From Clostridiales bacterium (GTDB lineage Bacteria; Bacillota; Clostridia; Christensenellales; Aristaeellaceae), in the NCBI GenBank assembly GCA_015056145.1, contig SVGY01000001.1:434001-498000 (forward strand): a stretch of DNA of 64,000 nucleotides. The letters run 5' to 3'. This document shows positions 16,328 through 23,383 of this stretch, one piece after another. The notes under the pieces were generated by a model. The model did not search any database. It saw nothing but the letters and a program-made list of their open reading frames with translations, and was not told where the DNA came from. Numbering within the stretch: the first letter of the stretch is position 1; every line of letters begins with the position of its first letter. The position numbers and the translations under genes were made by a program.

Positions 16328-17404
16328 ATGGACATCTTTGCATATCTGGAAGGCATGGCTGTGCAGCACGGCCCCAGCGGCCACGAAGGTTCCGTTGCCC
16401 AGTGGATGGCAGAACGTTTCCGCCCCCTGTGCGACGAAGTGACCATCGATGCGCTGTACAATGTCATCGCAGTAAAAAAAGCCACTCTGCCCACCCCGGA
16501 CGGCAGTCCCGCTCCCCGGGTGATGCTGGCAGCCCATCAGGATGAAATTGCCCTGATGGTTTCCGATATTCTCCCCGACGGCACCCTGCGCATGGGCCAG
16601 GTAGGCGGCGTTGATCCCCGAATCCTCCCTGCCAGCACCGTCACCGTGCACGCCAGCGGCAAGGGCGAAACCCAGAAGCTGCTGGGCGTTGTGGGCGCAA
16701 CTCCTCCCCATTTGCTCAGCGCTGCAGACCGGGCCCATAACTACAAACGGGAAGATCTGTTTGTGGACCTGGGCATGGCCGCCGACAAGGTCAGGGAGCT
16801 GGTGCAGATCGGTGATCTCATCACCCTCCACGGCGAGGCCACCAAGCTGCTCAACCACCGTGTTGCTTCCAAAACCATGGACGACCGTGCCTGCGTGGGC
16901 TGCCTGCTGATGGCTGCGGAGCGCCTTCAGACCATGCAGCACATGTGCGATATCTATTTCGTAGCCACCAGTCAGGAAGAAGTGGGCTGCAAGGGCGCAG
17001 CCACCGCAGCCTTCTCGGTGGATCCCGATCTGGCCGTGGCCCTGGATGTAACCCACGCCACCATTCCTGCCAGCCGCCCCGATACCACCGTTCCGCTGGA
17101 TGCTCCTGCCCTGACCTACGGCCCTTACATCCAGCACAGGCTTCTTGAGCGCATGAAGAAGACTGCACGGGATAACGGCATCCGCATCAATACCGAGCTG
17201 GCCTCCAGCGCCACCCACACCGATACCGACAATATCCAGATCGCCCGGGCAGGCGTACCCTGCGTGCTCATCGATCTGCCGCTGAAATACATGCACACCA
17301 CCGTGGAACTGCTTGACATGGACGTAATTTCCGAATGCGGAAGGCTTCTGGCCCTGTTCCTGGCAGGCATCGACGAGAAATGGGAGGATGGCTTATGGAA
17401 CTGA
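16328..17404 (+). CDS. M42 family metallo-aminopeptidase, copy 1
   Basis: The 358-residue protein is of the M42 (tetrahedral aminopeptidase, FrvX/YsdC-like) family. Metal ligands and catalytic residues are seen in AAHQDEIALM, KTMDDRACVG, SQEEVGCKGA, ALDVTHA and KYMHTTVE. These enzymes form large dodecameric cages that remove N-terminal residues from short peptides. It departs from the common AHMDEIG form (AHQDEIA). It is the first of three tandem paralogues and overlaps the next by 10 bases. Glycanase-like activity has been claimed for some members, so the exact substrate is open. Confidence 0.92.
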   Translation: MDIFAYLEGMAVQHGPSGHEGSVAQWMAERFRPLCDEVTIDALYNVIAVKKATLPTPDGSPAPRVMLAAHQDEIALMVSDILPDGTLRMGQVGGVDPRILPASTVTVHASGKGETQKLLGVVGATPPHLLSAADRAHNYKREDLFVDLGMAADKVRELVQIGDLITLHGEATKLLNHRVASKTMDDRACVGCLLMAAERLQTMQHMCDIYFVATSQEEVGCKGAATAAFSVDPDLAVALDVTHATIPASRPDTTVPLDAPALTYGPYIQHRLLERMKKTARDNGIRINTELASSATHTDTDNIQIARAGVPCVLIDLPLKYMHTTVELLDMDVISECGRLLALFLAGIDEKWEDGLWN

Positions 17405-18435
17405 AACAGCTGTGCGAAATGCAGGGCATCAGCGGACGGGAAGAGCTTGTCCGCATGGCCATCTACAACGAATGCGTGGAAGTGCTTGGCAAAGACAGCG
17501 TAAAGCTGGATCGCATGGGCAACGTTATTGCCCACAAGGCCGGCTATGACAAGGACGCTCCCCACGTCATGCTTACTGCCCATATGGACGAAGTAGGCCT
17601 CATGGTTATTAACGCCACCGAGGATGGCTTGCTCCGGGTACGGGCCATTGGCGGCATTGATCCCCGTGTACTGGTTTCCAAGCGGGTCAAAGTGGGCTAT
17701 GCCCTTCCTGCCAAGGAGGATCAACCCGAAAAGAAGCCTCTCAACGGCGTAATCGGCGCCATGGCCATCCACCAGCAGACCGCTGCGGACCGGAAAAACG
17801 TGCTGCCTATTGACCAGCTCTTCGTTGATATTGGCGCAAGGGACAAGGACGAGGCCCTGTCCAAGGCTCCTGAGGGCACGCCCATTACCTTCGCCACGGA
17901 GTATACCCCCTTTGGTGATGACATGCTGCTGACCAAGGCTGCCGACGACCGTGTGGGCTGCTACAACATGCTTCGCCTGCTTCACGCCAATGTAAAGGGC
18001 GATACGGACTTCGTGTTCACCTGCCAGGAAGAGGTGGGTTGCCGTGGTGCAACCGGTGCAGCCTTCCGCATTCAGCCTGATGTAGCCATTGCTCTGGAAG
18101 GCACCACTGCCAATGATGCAGGCGATATGCCTGAGGTTTCCAAGGTGTGCCAGTGCGGCAAAGGCGTTGCCATCAGCTTTATGGATAACGCTTCCATTGC
18201 CAATCCGGAGCTGTTCCGTGAAATGCTTGCCGTCGCAAAAAAGGCAGGAGTAAACCATCAGGTGAAGATGAGCGTTTCCGGCGGCAACGAAGGCGGCGCA
18301 ATGCAGCGTTCCGGCTCCGGCGCACGCACCGTGGTGCTCAGCGTTCCCTGCCGCTACATCCATTCCCCCTCTACCGTGTGCTCCCTCAGCGATATTGAGG
18401 CCCAGTACCTTTTGGCCAAAGCCTATCTTGAATAA
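17395..18435 (+). CDS. M42 family metallo-aminopeptidase, copy 2
   Basis: The 346-residue product carries the canonical M42 motifs TAHMDEVGLM, AADDRVGCYN, CQEEVGCRGA and CRYIHSPSTV. Peptidase cages of this family act on oligopeptides in the cytoplasm. I chose the ATG at 17395 after GGGAGGATGG; the track start at 17335 lies deep in copy 1. The three copies differ strongly in sequence, which suggests different peptide specificities or mixed complexes rather than recent duplication. Confidence 0.93.
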   Translation: MELKQLCEMQGISGREELVRMAIYNECVEVLGKDSVKLDRMGNVIAHKAGYDKDAPHVMLTAHMDEVGLMVINATEDGLLRVRAIGGIDPRVLVSKRVKVGYALPAKEDQPEKKPLNGVIGAMAIHQQTAADRKNVLPIDQLFVDIGARDKDEALSKAPEGTPITFATEYTPFGDDMLLTKAADDRVGCYNMLRLLHANVKGDTDFVFTCQEEVGCRGATGAAFRIQPDVAIALEGTTANDAGDMPEVSKVCQCGKGVAISFMDNASIANPELFREMLAVAKKAGVNHQVKMSVSGGNEGGAMQRSGSGARTVVLSVPCRYIHSPSTVCSLSDIEAQYLLAKAYLE

Positions 18436-18470
18436 AAGTTGAGAAATATGTGATGAACGGAGGTTCTCCT

Positions 18471-19457
18471 ATGTTTGAATTGATTCGCACGCTGGTCAAC
18501 GCCTATGGCGCCACCGGCCGTGAAAAAGCGGTTTCCGAAGTGATCGAATCCCTTGTAAAGCCCCATGTGGACAGCATTTCCCGGGATGCGCTGGGCAACC
18601 TGATCTGCGTAAAGAAGGGTACCGATGAAAACGGCAAGAAAATCATGCTTTCCGCCCATATGGACCACATCGGTTTCATTGTTGTGGCTGTAGAAAAGGA
18701 AGGCTTCCTCCGGGTGATGCCCGTAGGCGGCATCGGCCTCAACGTCAGCAAGACCCGTCACGTCAGCTTTGAAAACGGCGTGCAGGGCATCATCGTGCAG
18801 CAGCCCGTAAACGAAGGCGAGACTCCCGCCATGAAGCACATGTTCATCGACATTGGTGCGGAAAGCGACGAGGAAGCCCTCAGCATGATCCAGCTGGGTG
18901 ACGTAGCCGTATACAGCAATGATTGTTTCCGCCTTGGCAAGAACCGTGTTTCCGCCCCCGCCATGGACGACCGCATCGCCTGTGCGTTGCTGGTGAGCGT
19001 GCTTCAAAACCTGCCCGAAACCAAAAACACCGTGTATGCCGTGTTCTCCACCCAGGAGGAAGTGGGCTGCCGTGGTGCGAAGGTTGCCGCCTTCGGCATC
19101 GAGCCTGACGTAGGCATTGCCCTTGACGTAACTGCCAACGGCGACACTCCCGAAACCAAGCTGCCCGCCGTGAAGCTGGGCGCAGGGGCCGCCGTAAAGA
19201 TCATGGACCGTGGCAGCATTTCCAACCCCGATCTGGTAAACGAGCTGCTGGATGTCGGCAAGCGTGCAGGCGTACCCACCCAGCGTGAGGTACTTCCCTT
19301 CGGCGGCACCGACGCCAGCGCCATCCAGCTCAGCCGCAGCGGCGTGAAGGCCGGCACCGTTTCCATCCCCTGCCGCTATGTGCACAGCGCCTGCGAGGTG
19401 ATCGACCTGCGGGATGTGGAAGCCTGCAAGGGTCTGCTGCTGGAGTACCTGAAATAA
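18471..19457 (+). CDS. M42 family metallo-aminopeptidase, copy 3
   Basis: The 328-residue protein has SAHMDHIGFI, APAMDDRIAC, TQEEVGCRGA, ALDVTANGD and CRYVHSACEV, which cover the two-metal site and catalytic Glu of M42. The start at 18471 follows CGGAGG. It ends the operon; a perfect terminator lies 20 bases on. Clostridia commonly carry this three-gene array, probably for use of peptides as nitrogen and carbon source. Confidence 0.93.
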   Translation: MFELIRTLVNAYGATGREKAVSEVIESLVKPHVDSISRDALGNLICVKKGTDENGKKIMLSAHMDHIGFIVVAVEKEGFLRVMPVGGIGLNVSKTRHVSFENGVQGIIVQQPVNEGETPAMKHMFIDIGAESDEEALSMIQLGDVAVYSNDCFRLGKNRVSAPAMDDRIACALLVSVLQNLPETKNTVYAVFSTQEEVGCRGAKVAAFGIEPDVGIALDVTANGDTPETKLPAVKLGAGAAVKIMDRGSISNPDLVNELLDVGKRAGVPTQREVLPFGGTDASAIQLSRSGVKAGTVSIPCRYVHSACEVIDLRDVEACKGLLLEYLK

Positions 19458-19477
19458 GTCGCAAACAGCATTCCTGG

Positions 19478-19513
19478 CATACACAGCAGCATTGTCTGCT
19501 GTGTATGTTTTTT
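19478..19513 (+). terminator. Intrinsic terminator of the M42 operon
   Basis: CATACACAGCAG pairs perfectly with CTGCTGTGTATG over a six-base loop, followed by six T. Confidence 0.92.
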
Positions 19514-19635
19514 CAATAGATTTCCAACACCGGACATGCCGTGTCGGGTAGCAAAACAGGGCATTTCCCGCTTTGTGTCCTGTTCATTGCCCGCCACGGC
19601 TGATAGGATGTCCTTGAAAGGAGGAAGCACCGGCA

Positions 19636-20151
19636 ATGGATCAGAAAAAAATCGGCGTTTTCCTGAAGGAATTGCGCAAGCAGAAAGGGCTCACGCAAGA
19701 GCAGCTTGCAGAGCGGTTCAGCGTATCCGGCAGAACCGTATCCCGCTGGGAAAACGGAAACAACATGCCGGATCTGGATATTCTGATCGAAATATCCGAT
19801 TTCTACGAGGTCGATCTGAGAGAAATTCTGAATGGAGAAAGGAAAAGCGGGAACATGAACAAAGAAAACAACGATACTGTATTGAAAGCTGTGGATTATA
19901 CCAACGCAGAAAACGAAAGGGCCAACAAGCGGATCCGCATCTGCAACGCCATCGCCATGCTGCTGATCGTATTTTACATGATAGCAAAGGATACCGCCCT
20001 CTATGCCAGCAATTCCTTTATTGCTGCGGCTGCCGATTTTGCGCAGGGGGCAGGCGTCGGAATGTTGCTGGTGGGGCTGATCACCTCCGGGCGACATGGC
20101 GCAAAAATCAGGGCCTTCAAGCAGAGATTGCTGCACAGATCTGCCGAGTAA
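19636..20151 (+). CDS. XRE-family regulator with C-terminal membrane segments
   Basis: The 171-residue product has an N-terminal HTH_3 domain (GLTQEQLAERFSVSGRTVSRW, residues 19-39) and the PDLDILIEISDFYEVDL block common to clostridial Cro/CI-type regulators. The C-terminal half has two hydrophobic segments (about 103-120 and 125-145), so the DNA-binding domain may be tethered to the membrane. It follows AAAGGAGG. It stands before the MFS efflux gene but has its own terminator, so coregulation is only suggested. Confidence 0.85.
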   Translation: MDQKKIGVFLKELRKQKGLTQEQLAERFSVSGRTVSRWENGNNMPDLDILIEISDFYEVDLREILNGERKSGNMNKENNDTVLKAVDYTNAENERANKRIRICNAIAMLLIVFYMIAKDTALYASNSFIAAAADFAQGAGVGMLLVGLITSGRHGAKIRAFKQRLLHRSAE

Positions 20152-20170
20152 CCGAACAGTGCTTCACGCA

Positions 20171-20207
20171 CTCCTCCGCAATCCGTTTTTGCGGGGGAGC
20201 TTTTTTT
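20171..20207 (+). terminator. Intrinsic terminator of the XRE gene
   Basis: CTCCTCCGCA pairs with TGCGGGGGAG (one G-T pair) and is followed by CTTTTTTT. The T tract runs straight into the -35 of the next promoter. Confidence 0.85.
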
Positions 20208-20235
20208 GACTTTTTTACCGTAGTTATGCTATTCT
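20206..20235 (+). promoter_or_regulatory. Promoter of the MFS efflux leader
   Basis: TTGACT and TATTCT are separated by 18 bases, with TG ahead of the -10. It overlaps the terminator of the XRE gene and lies 23 bases before a leader peptide. Confidence 0.65.
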
Positions 20236-20258
20236 AAATTACAAGAGAGGTGAACCCA

Positions 20259-20321
20259 ATGAGCTTAGGCGCATTTATCCGGGCCTCCGCTGCCCAAGAC
20301 ATGGCTCCGCACACAGTCTGA
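20259..20321 (+). CDS. Putative 20-residue leader peptide
   Basis: A short ORF starts at an ATG with the site AGAGAGGTG and encodes MSLGAFIRASAAQDMAPHTV. It is too short for the ORF track. Its last codons form the 5' arm of a 10-bp hairpin, so a ribosome on the leader would open that hairpin. This is the layout of drug-responsive leaders before resistance genes. Not homologous, as far as I can see, to the known Erm or Cat leaders. Confidence 0.5.
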   Translation: MSLGAFIRASAAQDMAPHTV

Positions 20322-20373
20322 TAAGGACGGTACTTGTGCGGAGCGGTATTCCTTTCGTAGGCAATCACCGTCC
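20304..20373 (+). promoter_or_regulatory. Putative attenuator with competing hairpins
   Basis: Hairpin 1 is GCTCCGCACA (20304-20313) with TGTGCGGAGC (20335-20344). Hairpin 2 is GGACGGT (20325-20331) with ACCGTCC (20367-20373). They interlock and cannot form together as simple stems. Neither is followed by a T run, so control is more likely at translation; GCTCC of hairpin 1 is also complementary to GGAGC in the ribosome site of the MFS gene (20414-20418). Confidence 0.5.
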
Positions 20374-20425
20374 TGTCAGGCTTTGTGCTTTCTTACCCAG
20401 CTGAAAAAAGTAAGGAGCAAAAGCC

Positions 20426-21754
20426 ATGAAAAACAATAAAAAAAGTATATTCTCATCCCTGCGCAGTTTTCTTGCACTGTGGGGCTCTCAGAGCGTATCC
20501 TCCATGGGTACCGCTATGACGGAGTACGCCTTGATCGTTTGGAGCTATGGCCAAAGAGGAAGTGCTTCCAGCGTTACCCTTTTGACCCTCAGTTCCTTTT
20601 TGCCGACCATTCTTTTCCGCTTCCTGGCGGGCGCTATTGCAGACCGCTGGGATAAAAAGCGCATCATGCTTCTGGCTGATTTCGTCGCAGCCTGCGGAAC
20701 CGTTGTCATTTTTGCATTGCACTCAGCATCAATGCTGCAAATCTGGCATCTGTATGTGATCAACTTTCTGCTGAGCCTGATGAATTCTTTTCAGGTACCA
20801 GCCGCCTATGTGGCCACCAGCCTGCTGGTACCCAAGGAGCACTACACCCGAACTGGCGGCCTGCAAAGTATTTCCGGCGCAATCGTCTCCATCCTCTCCC
20901 CTGCGCTGGGCGGGCTCGTCCTTGCCCGGGGCGGATTAGCTGCGGTGCTGGTCATCGATCTTTGCACCTTCGCCGTCGCCCTTCTGACACTGGTGTTTCT
21001 GCCCATTCCCAAGCCGCCGGCAGCCCCCGAAAAGGTCAATGAATCCTTCTGGCAGAATTGCCTCTCGGGGATAAAGTATCTGAGGCAGCACAGGCATCTG
21101 ATGAAACTGACCATGTTTATAGCAGCAGTCAATCTTCTTGCGAAACTTGGGCCGGACGGACTGATGCCTGCGTTTATCCTGAGCCGTACAAACGGCAGCG
21201 AAACAACGCTGGGACTCGTGCAAGCCTTTGTAGCCATCGGCATTATGGCAGGAGGGATGATCCTTGCCCTGTCAAAAGCTGAAACCAGCAGCATCCGGGC
21301 TGTCTTCCTTGCCTGTGTATGCATCTTCCTTACCGGCATGGGGCTTTCCCTCAGCCGCAGCGCTGTTGGATGGTGCCTGTTTGCCTTTTTGCAATATCTG
21401 TGCGCCGCTGTTATGAATATCCACTGGGGTACCATTATGCGCACGGAGGTTCCGCTGGCACTGCAGGGAAGGGTGTTTTCCGCAAGGGATACGCTGCAAA
21501 ACATCACCATTCCCGCTGGATTGTATTTGGGCGGCGTGCTTGCAGATGCCATTTTTGAACCGCTGATGAATGAAACCACCGCCATTGGCAGGGCTCTTCT
21601 GCCGCTCTTGGGCGGAGCAGGCGGTGCAGGCATTGCGTTTCAATTCCTGCTGGTTTCCGGCATTGGCTTTGTTCTCAGCCTTGTCTGTCTGAGTAACCCG
21701 GGCTTCCAGCCCACCCGAGATGCATCGAAAGACGGCGCATCCCCCGAGGAATAA
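20426..21754 (+). CDS. MFS efflux transporter, macrolide-efflux (Mef)-like
   Basis: The 442-residue protein has twelve membrane segments and the MFS motif A between helices 2 and 3 (GAIADRWDKKRIMLLAD). The N-terminal pattern (LWGSQSVSSMGTAMTEYALIVW) matches the MFS_3 group that includes Mef macrolide pumps and many uncharacterised Firmicute exporters. It is preceded by a leader peptide and hairpins, which favours a drug-induced role. The actual substrate is unknown. The site TAAGGAG precedes the ATG. Confidence 0.88.
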   Translation: MKNNKKSIFSSLRSFLALWGSQSVSSMGTAMTEYALIVWSYGQRGSASSVTLLTLSSFLPTILFRFLAGAIADRWDKKRIMLLADFVAACGTVVIFALHSASMLQIWHLYVINFLLSLMNSFQVPAAYVATSLLVPKEHYTRTGGLQSISGAIVSILSPALGGLVLARGGLAAVLVIDLCTFAVALLTLVFLPIPKPPAAPEKVNESFWQNCLSGIKYLRQHRHLMKLTMFIAAVNLLAKLGPDGLMPAFILSRTNGSETTLGLVQAFVAIGIMAGGMILALSKAETSSIRAVFLACVCIFLTGMGLSLSRSAVGWCLFAFLQYLCAAVMNIHWGTIMRTEVPLALQGRVFSARDTLQNITIPAGLYLGGVLADAIFEPLMNETTAIGRALLPLLGGAGGAGIAFQFLLVSGIGFVLSLVCLSNPGFQPTRDASKDGASPEE

Positions 21755-21796
21755 AGCGTAAGGTCAGACCAAAAACCTATAGGGATCCACAAAACC

Positions 21797-21834
21797 GCAG
21801 CTCCGAACCCGTCAAAGGTTTGGAGCTGCTTTTT
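21797..21834. terminator. Bidirectional terminator between MFS and holin genes
   Basis: GCAGCTCCGAACC pairs with GGTTTGGAGCTGC and is followed by five T on the plus strand; the minus strand has GGTTTTGT. It lies between convergent genes. Confidence 0.8.
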
Positions 21835-21853
21835 GTACAAAGGCCACCACGGG

Positions 21854-22315
21854 TTATTCTCCTGCGGCTTTCCCCTCCGCCAGTCTTTTTCCCGAAAGCC
21901 CCTCCAGCGCAGCTTTCAGCTTTGCGGGCACGGGCACGCCGCAATATGCCAGATTTTCCACCAGGGAAAGAGCTTCGCTGCCGATATAGAACCACGCAAC
22001 AGCCGATAGAAACATACTGTTGCCCTTATTCACAAACACATCCAGCCCATGGGCAAGGCCCACCACAAGAAAAATAATGCCTTTCTTCGTCAGGCCTTTG
22101 AATCCCGCTTTGCTTCCAAGCTTGCCGTCTCCGGGCTTTGTGTTTTTCCCCATGGCGGCCGCCGTCACGCCGGTGATATAGTCCACCACCATCAAAACCA
22201 ACAACAGAACCACATACCGCTTCCCTTCGCCGCCAAACATCCCCGCCAAAAAACCTCCCGCAGCGGTCAGGCCCTTGAGAAGCAAATCAAATGTATGCGC
22301 AAAAAAATCCCGCAT
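21854..22315 (-). CDS. Phage-type holin (Holin_4 / TcdE-like family)
   Basis: The 153-residue product has three hydrophobic segments and the family pattern LLVLMVVDYITGVTAAAMG followed by GLTKKGIIFLVVGLAHGLD. These proteins form membrane lesions that release endolysins, or toxins in Clostridioides. The ATG at 22315 follows AAGGAGGGCGGG. No endolysin, portal or tail gene is near, so it is an orphan, perhaps tied to the CHAP and transglycosylase genes a few kb upstream. A domesticated secretion role is an inference. Confidence 0.8.
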   Translation of the reverse strand: MRDFFAHTFDLLLKGLTAAGGFLAGMFGGEGKRYVVLLLVLMVVDYITGVTAAAMGKNTKPGDGKLGSKAGFKGLTKKGIIFLVVGLAHGLDVFVNKGNSMFLSAVAWFYIGSEALSLVENLAYCGVPVPAKLKAALEGLSGKRLAEGKAAGE

Positions 22316-22387
22316 TTTCCCGCCCTCCTTGGAAAATCCTATGAGGCGCAAAGCAGAAAATGCAGGATTTGTTTATTTGCCGATCTG

Positions 22388-23368
22388 TTACTTTTGATGA
22401 TCGACCACCGGTGCATCACCCCGTTCATTGAGGTAACGGTCGATGATGAAACGGGGACGGCGTTTGGTTTCGTTGTAGATCTTGCCGATGTATTCGCCGA
22501 TAACGCCAAGGGAGAGAAGCTGAATGCCACCGATCATCCAGATGGAAGCCAGCGTACTGGTCCAGCCTGCCACGGTGCTGCCGGTAATCCAGGAAATAAA
22601 GGTATACAGCAGCATACACAGCGACACCACAAAAATCACGATACCAGCGTTGGTAATCAGCCGGAGGGGTTTTACAGAAAAACTGGTGATACCGTCGATG
22701 GCGAAAGCCAGCATCTTTTTGAGGGGATACTTGCTTTCTCCTGCAAAGCGTTCGCTGCGTTCATAGTACACCACGTCGTTCTGGAATCCTTCCAGCGGTG
22801 CAATGCCTCTGAGGAACAGATTTACTTCCTCAAACTGGCTCAGCGCTTCCAAAGCCCGGTTGCTCATAAGGCGATAATCCGCATGGTTGAAAACGATATC
22901 CACACCCATACCGCTCATGAGCCGGTAAAACAGCTGCGCCGTCTCCCGCTTGAAAAAGCTGTCCTTTTCCCGTTTGCTGCGCACACCGTAGACAATTTCG
23001 CAGCCCTCCTGATACTTCTCAATGAATCGGTCCATTGCATCCATATCATCCTGCAAGTCCGCATCCATGGAGATGCTGATATCGCAGCGTCCTTTTGCAG
23101 TCATAAGGCCTGCCAGCAGGGCATTCTGATGCCCACGGTTGCGGCTCAGTTTCAGGCCCTCGTACATGGGGTTTTCCCCGTGAAGCTGGGTAATGATCTC
23201 CCAGGTGCGATCCTTGCTGCCGTCGTTTACCAACAGCACCTTGCTGTCCTCCGTGATATAGCCTTTTTCCATCAGGGCATGCATTTTTTCCGTCAGCCGT
23301 CGGGAGGTTTCCGGCAGTACTTCCTCTTCGTTATAGCAGGGAATAACCACCATCAGTCGGTTGGCCAT
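22388..23368 (-). CDS. Family 2 glycosyltransferase with C-terminal membrane helices (GtrB/CsbB-like)
   Basis: The 326-residue protein has a GT-A domain with VIPCYNEEEVLPET, the DXD-like SMDADLQDD and the YRLMSNRALEAL block, then two membrane helices (about 235-255 and 265-290). This is the polyprenyl-phosphate glycosyltransferase layout, which moves a sugar from a nucleotide donor to undecaprenyl phosphate for cell-envelope decoration. It lies 15 bases after the caspase-like gene in the same operon. No flippase or acceptor transferase is next to it. Confidence 0.9.
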   Translation of the reverse strand: MANRLMVVIPCYNEEEVLPETSRRLTEKMHALMEKGYITEDSKVLLVNDGSKDRTWEIITQLHGENPMYEGLKLSRNRGHQNALLAGLMTAKGRCDISISMDADLQDDMDAMDRFIEKYQEGCEIVYGVRSKREKDSFFKRETAQLFYRLMSGMGVDIVFNHADYRLMSNRALEALSQFEEVNLFLRGIAPLEGFQNDVVYYERSERFAGESKYPLKKMLAFAIDGITSFSVKPLRLITNAGIVIFVVSLCMLLYTFISWITGSTVAGWTSTLASIWMIGGIQLLSLGVIGEYIGKIYNETKRRPRFIIDRYLNERGDAPVVDHQK

Positions 23369-23383
23369 TTTGTTGCCTCCTTT

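Noticed and set aside
21854-22315. A prophage around the holin
   Set aside because: No integrase, terminase, capsid, tail or endolysin gene is near; the neighbours are chromosomal.
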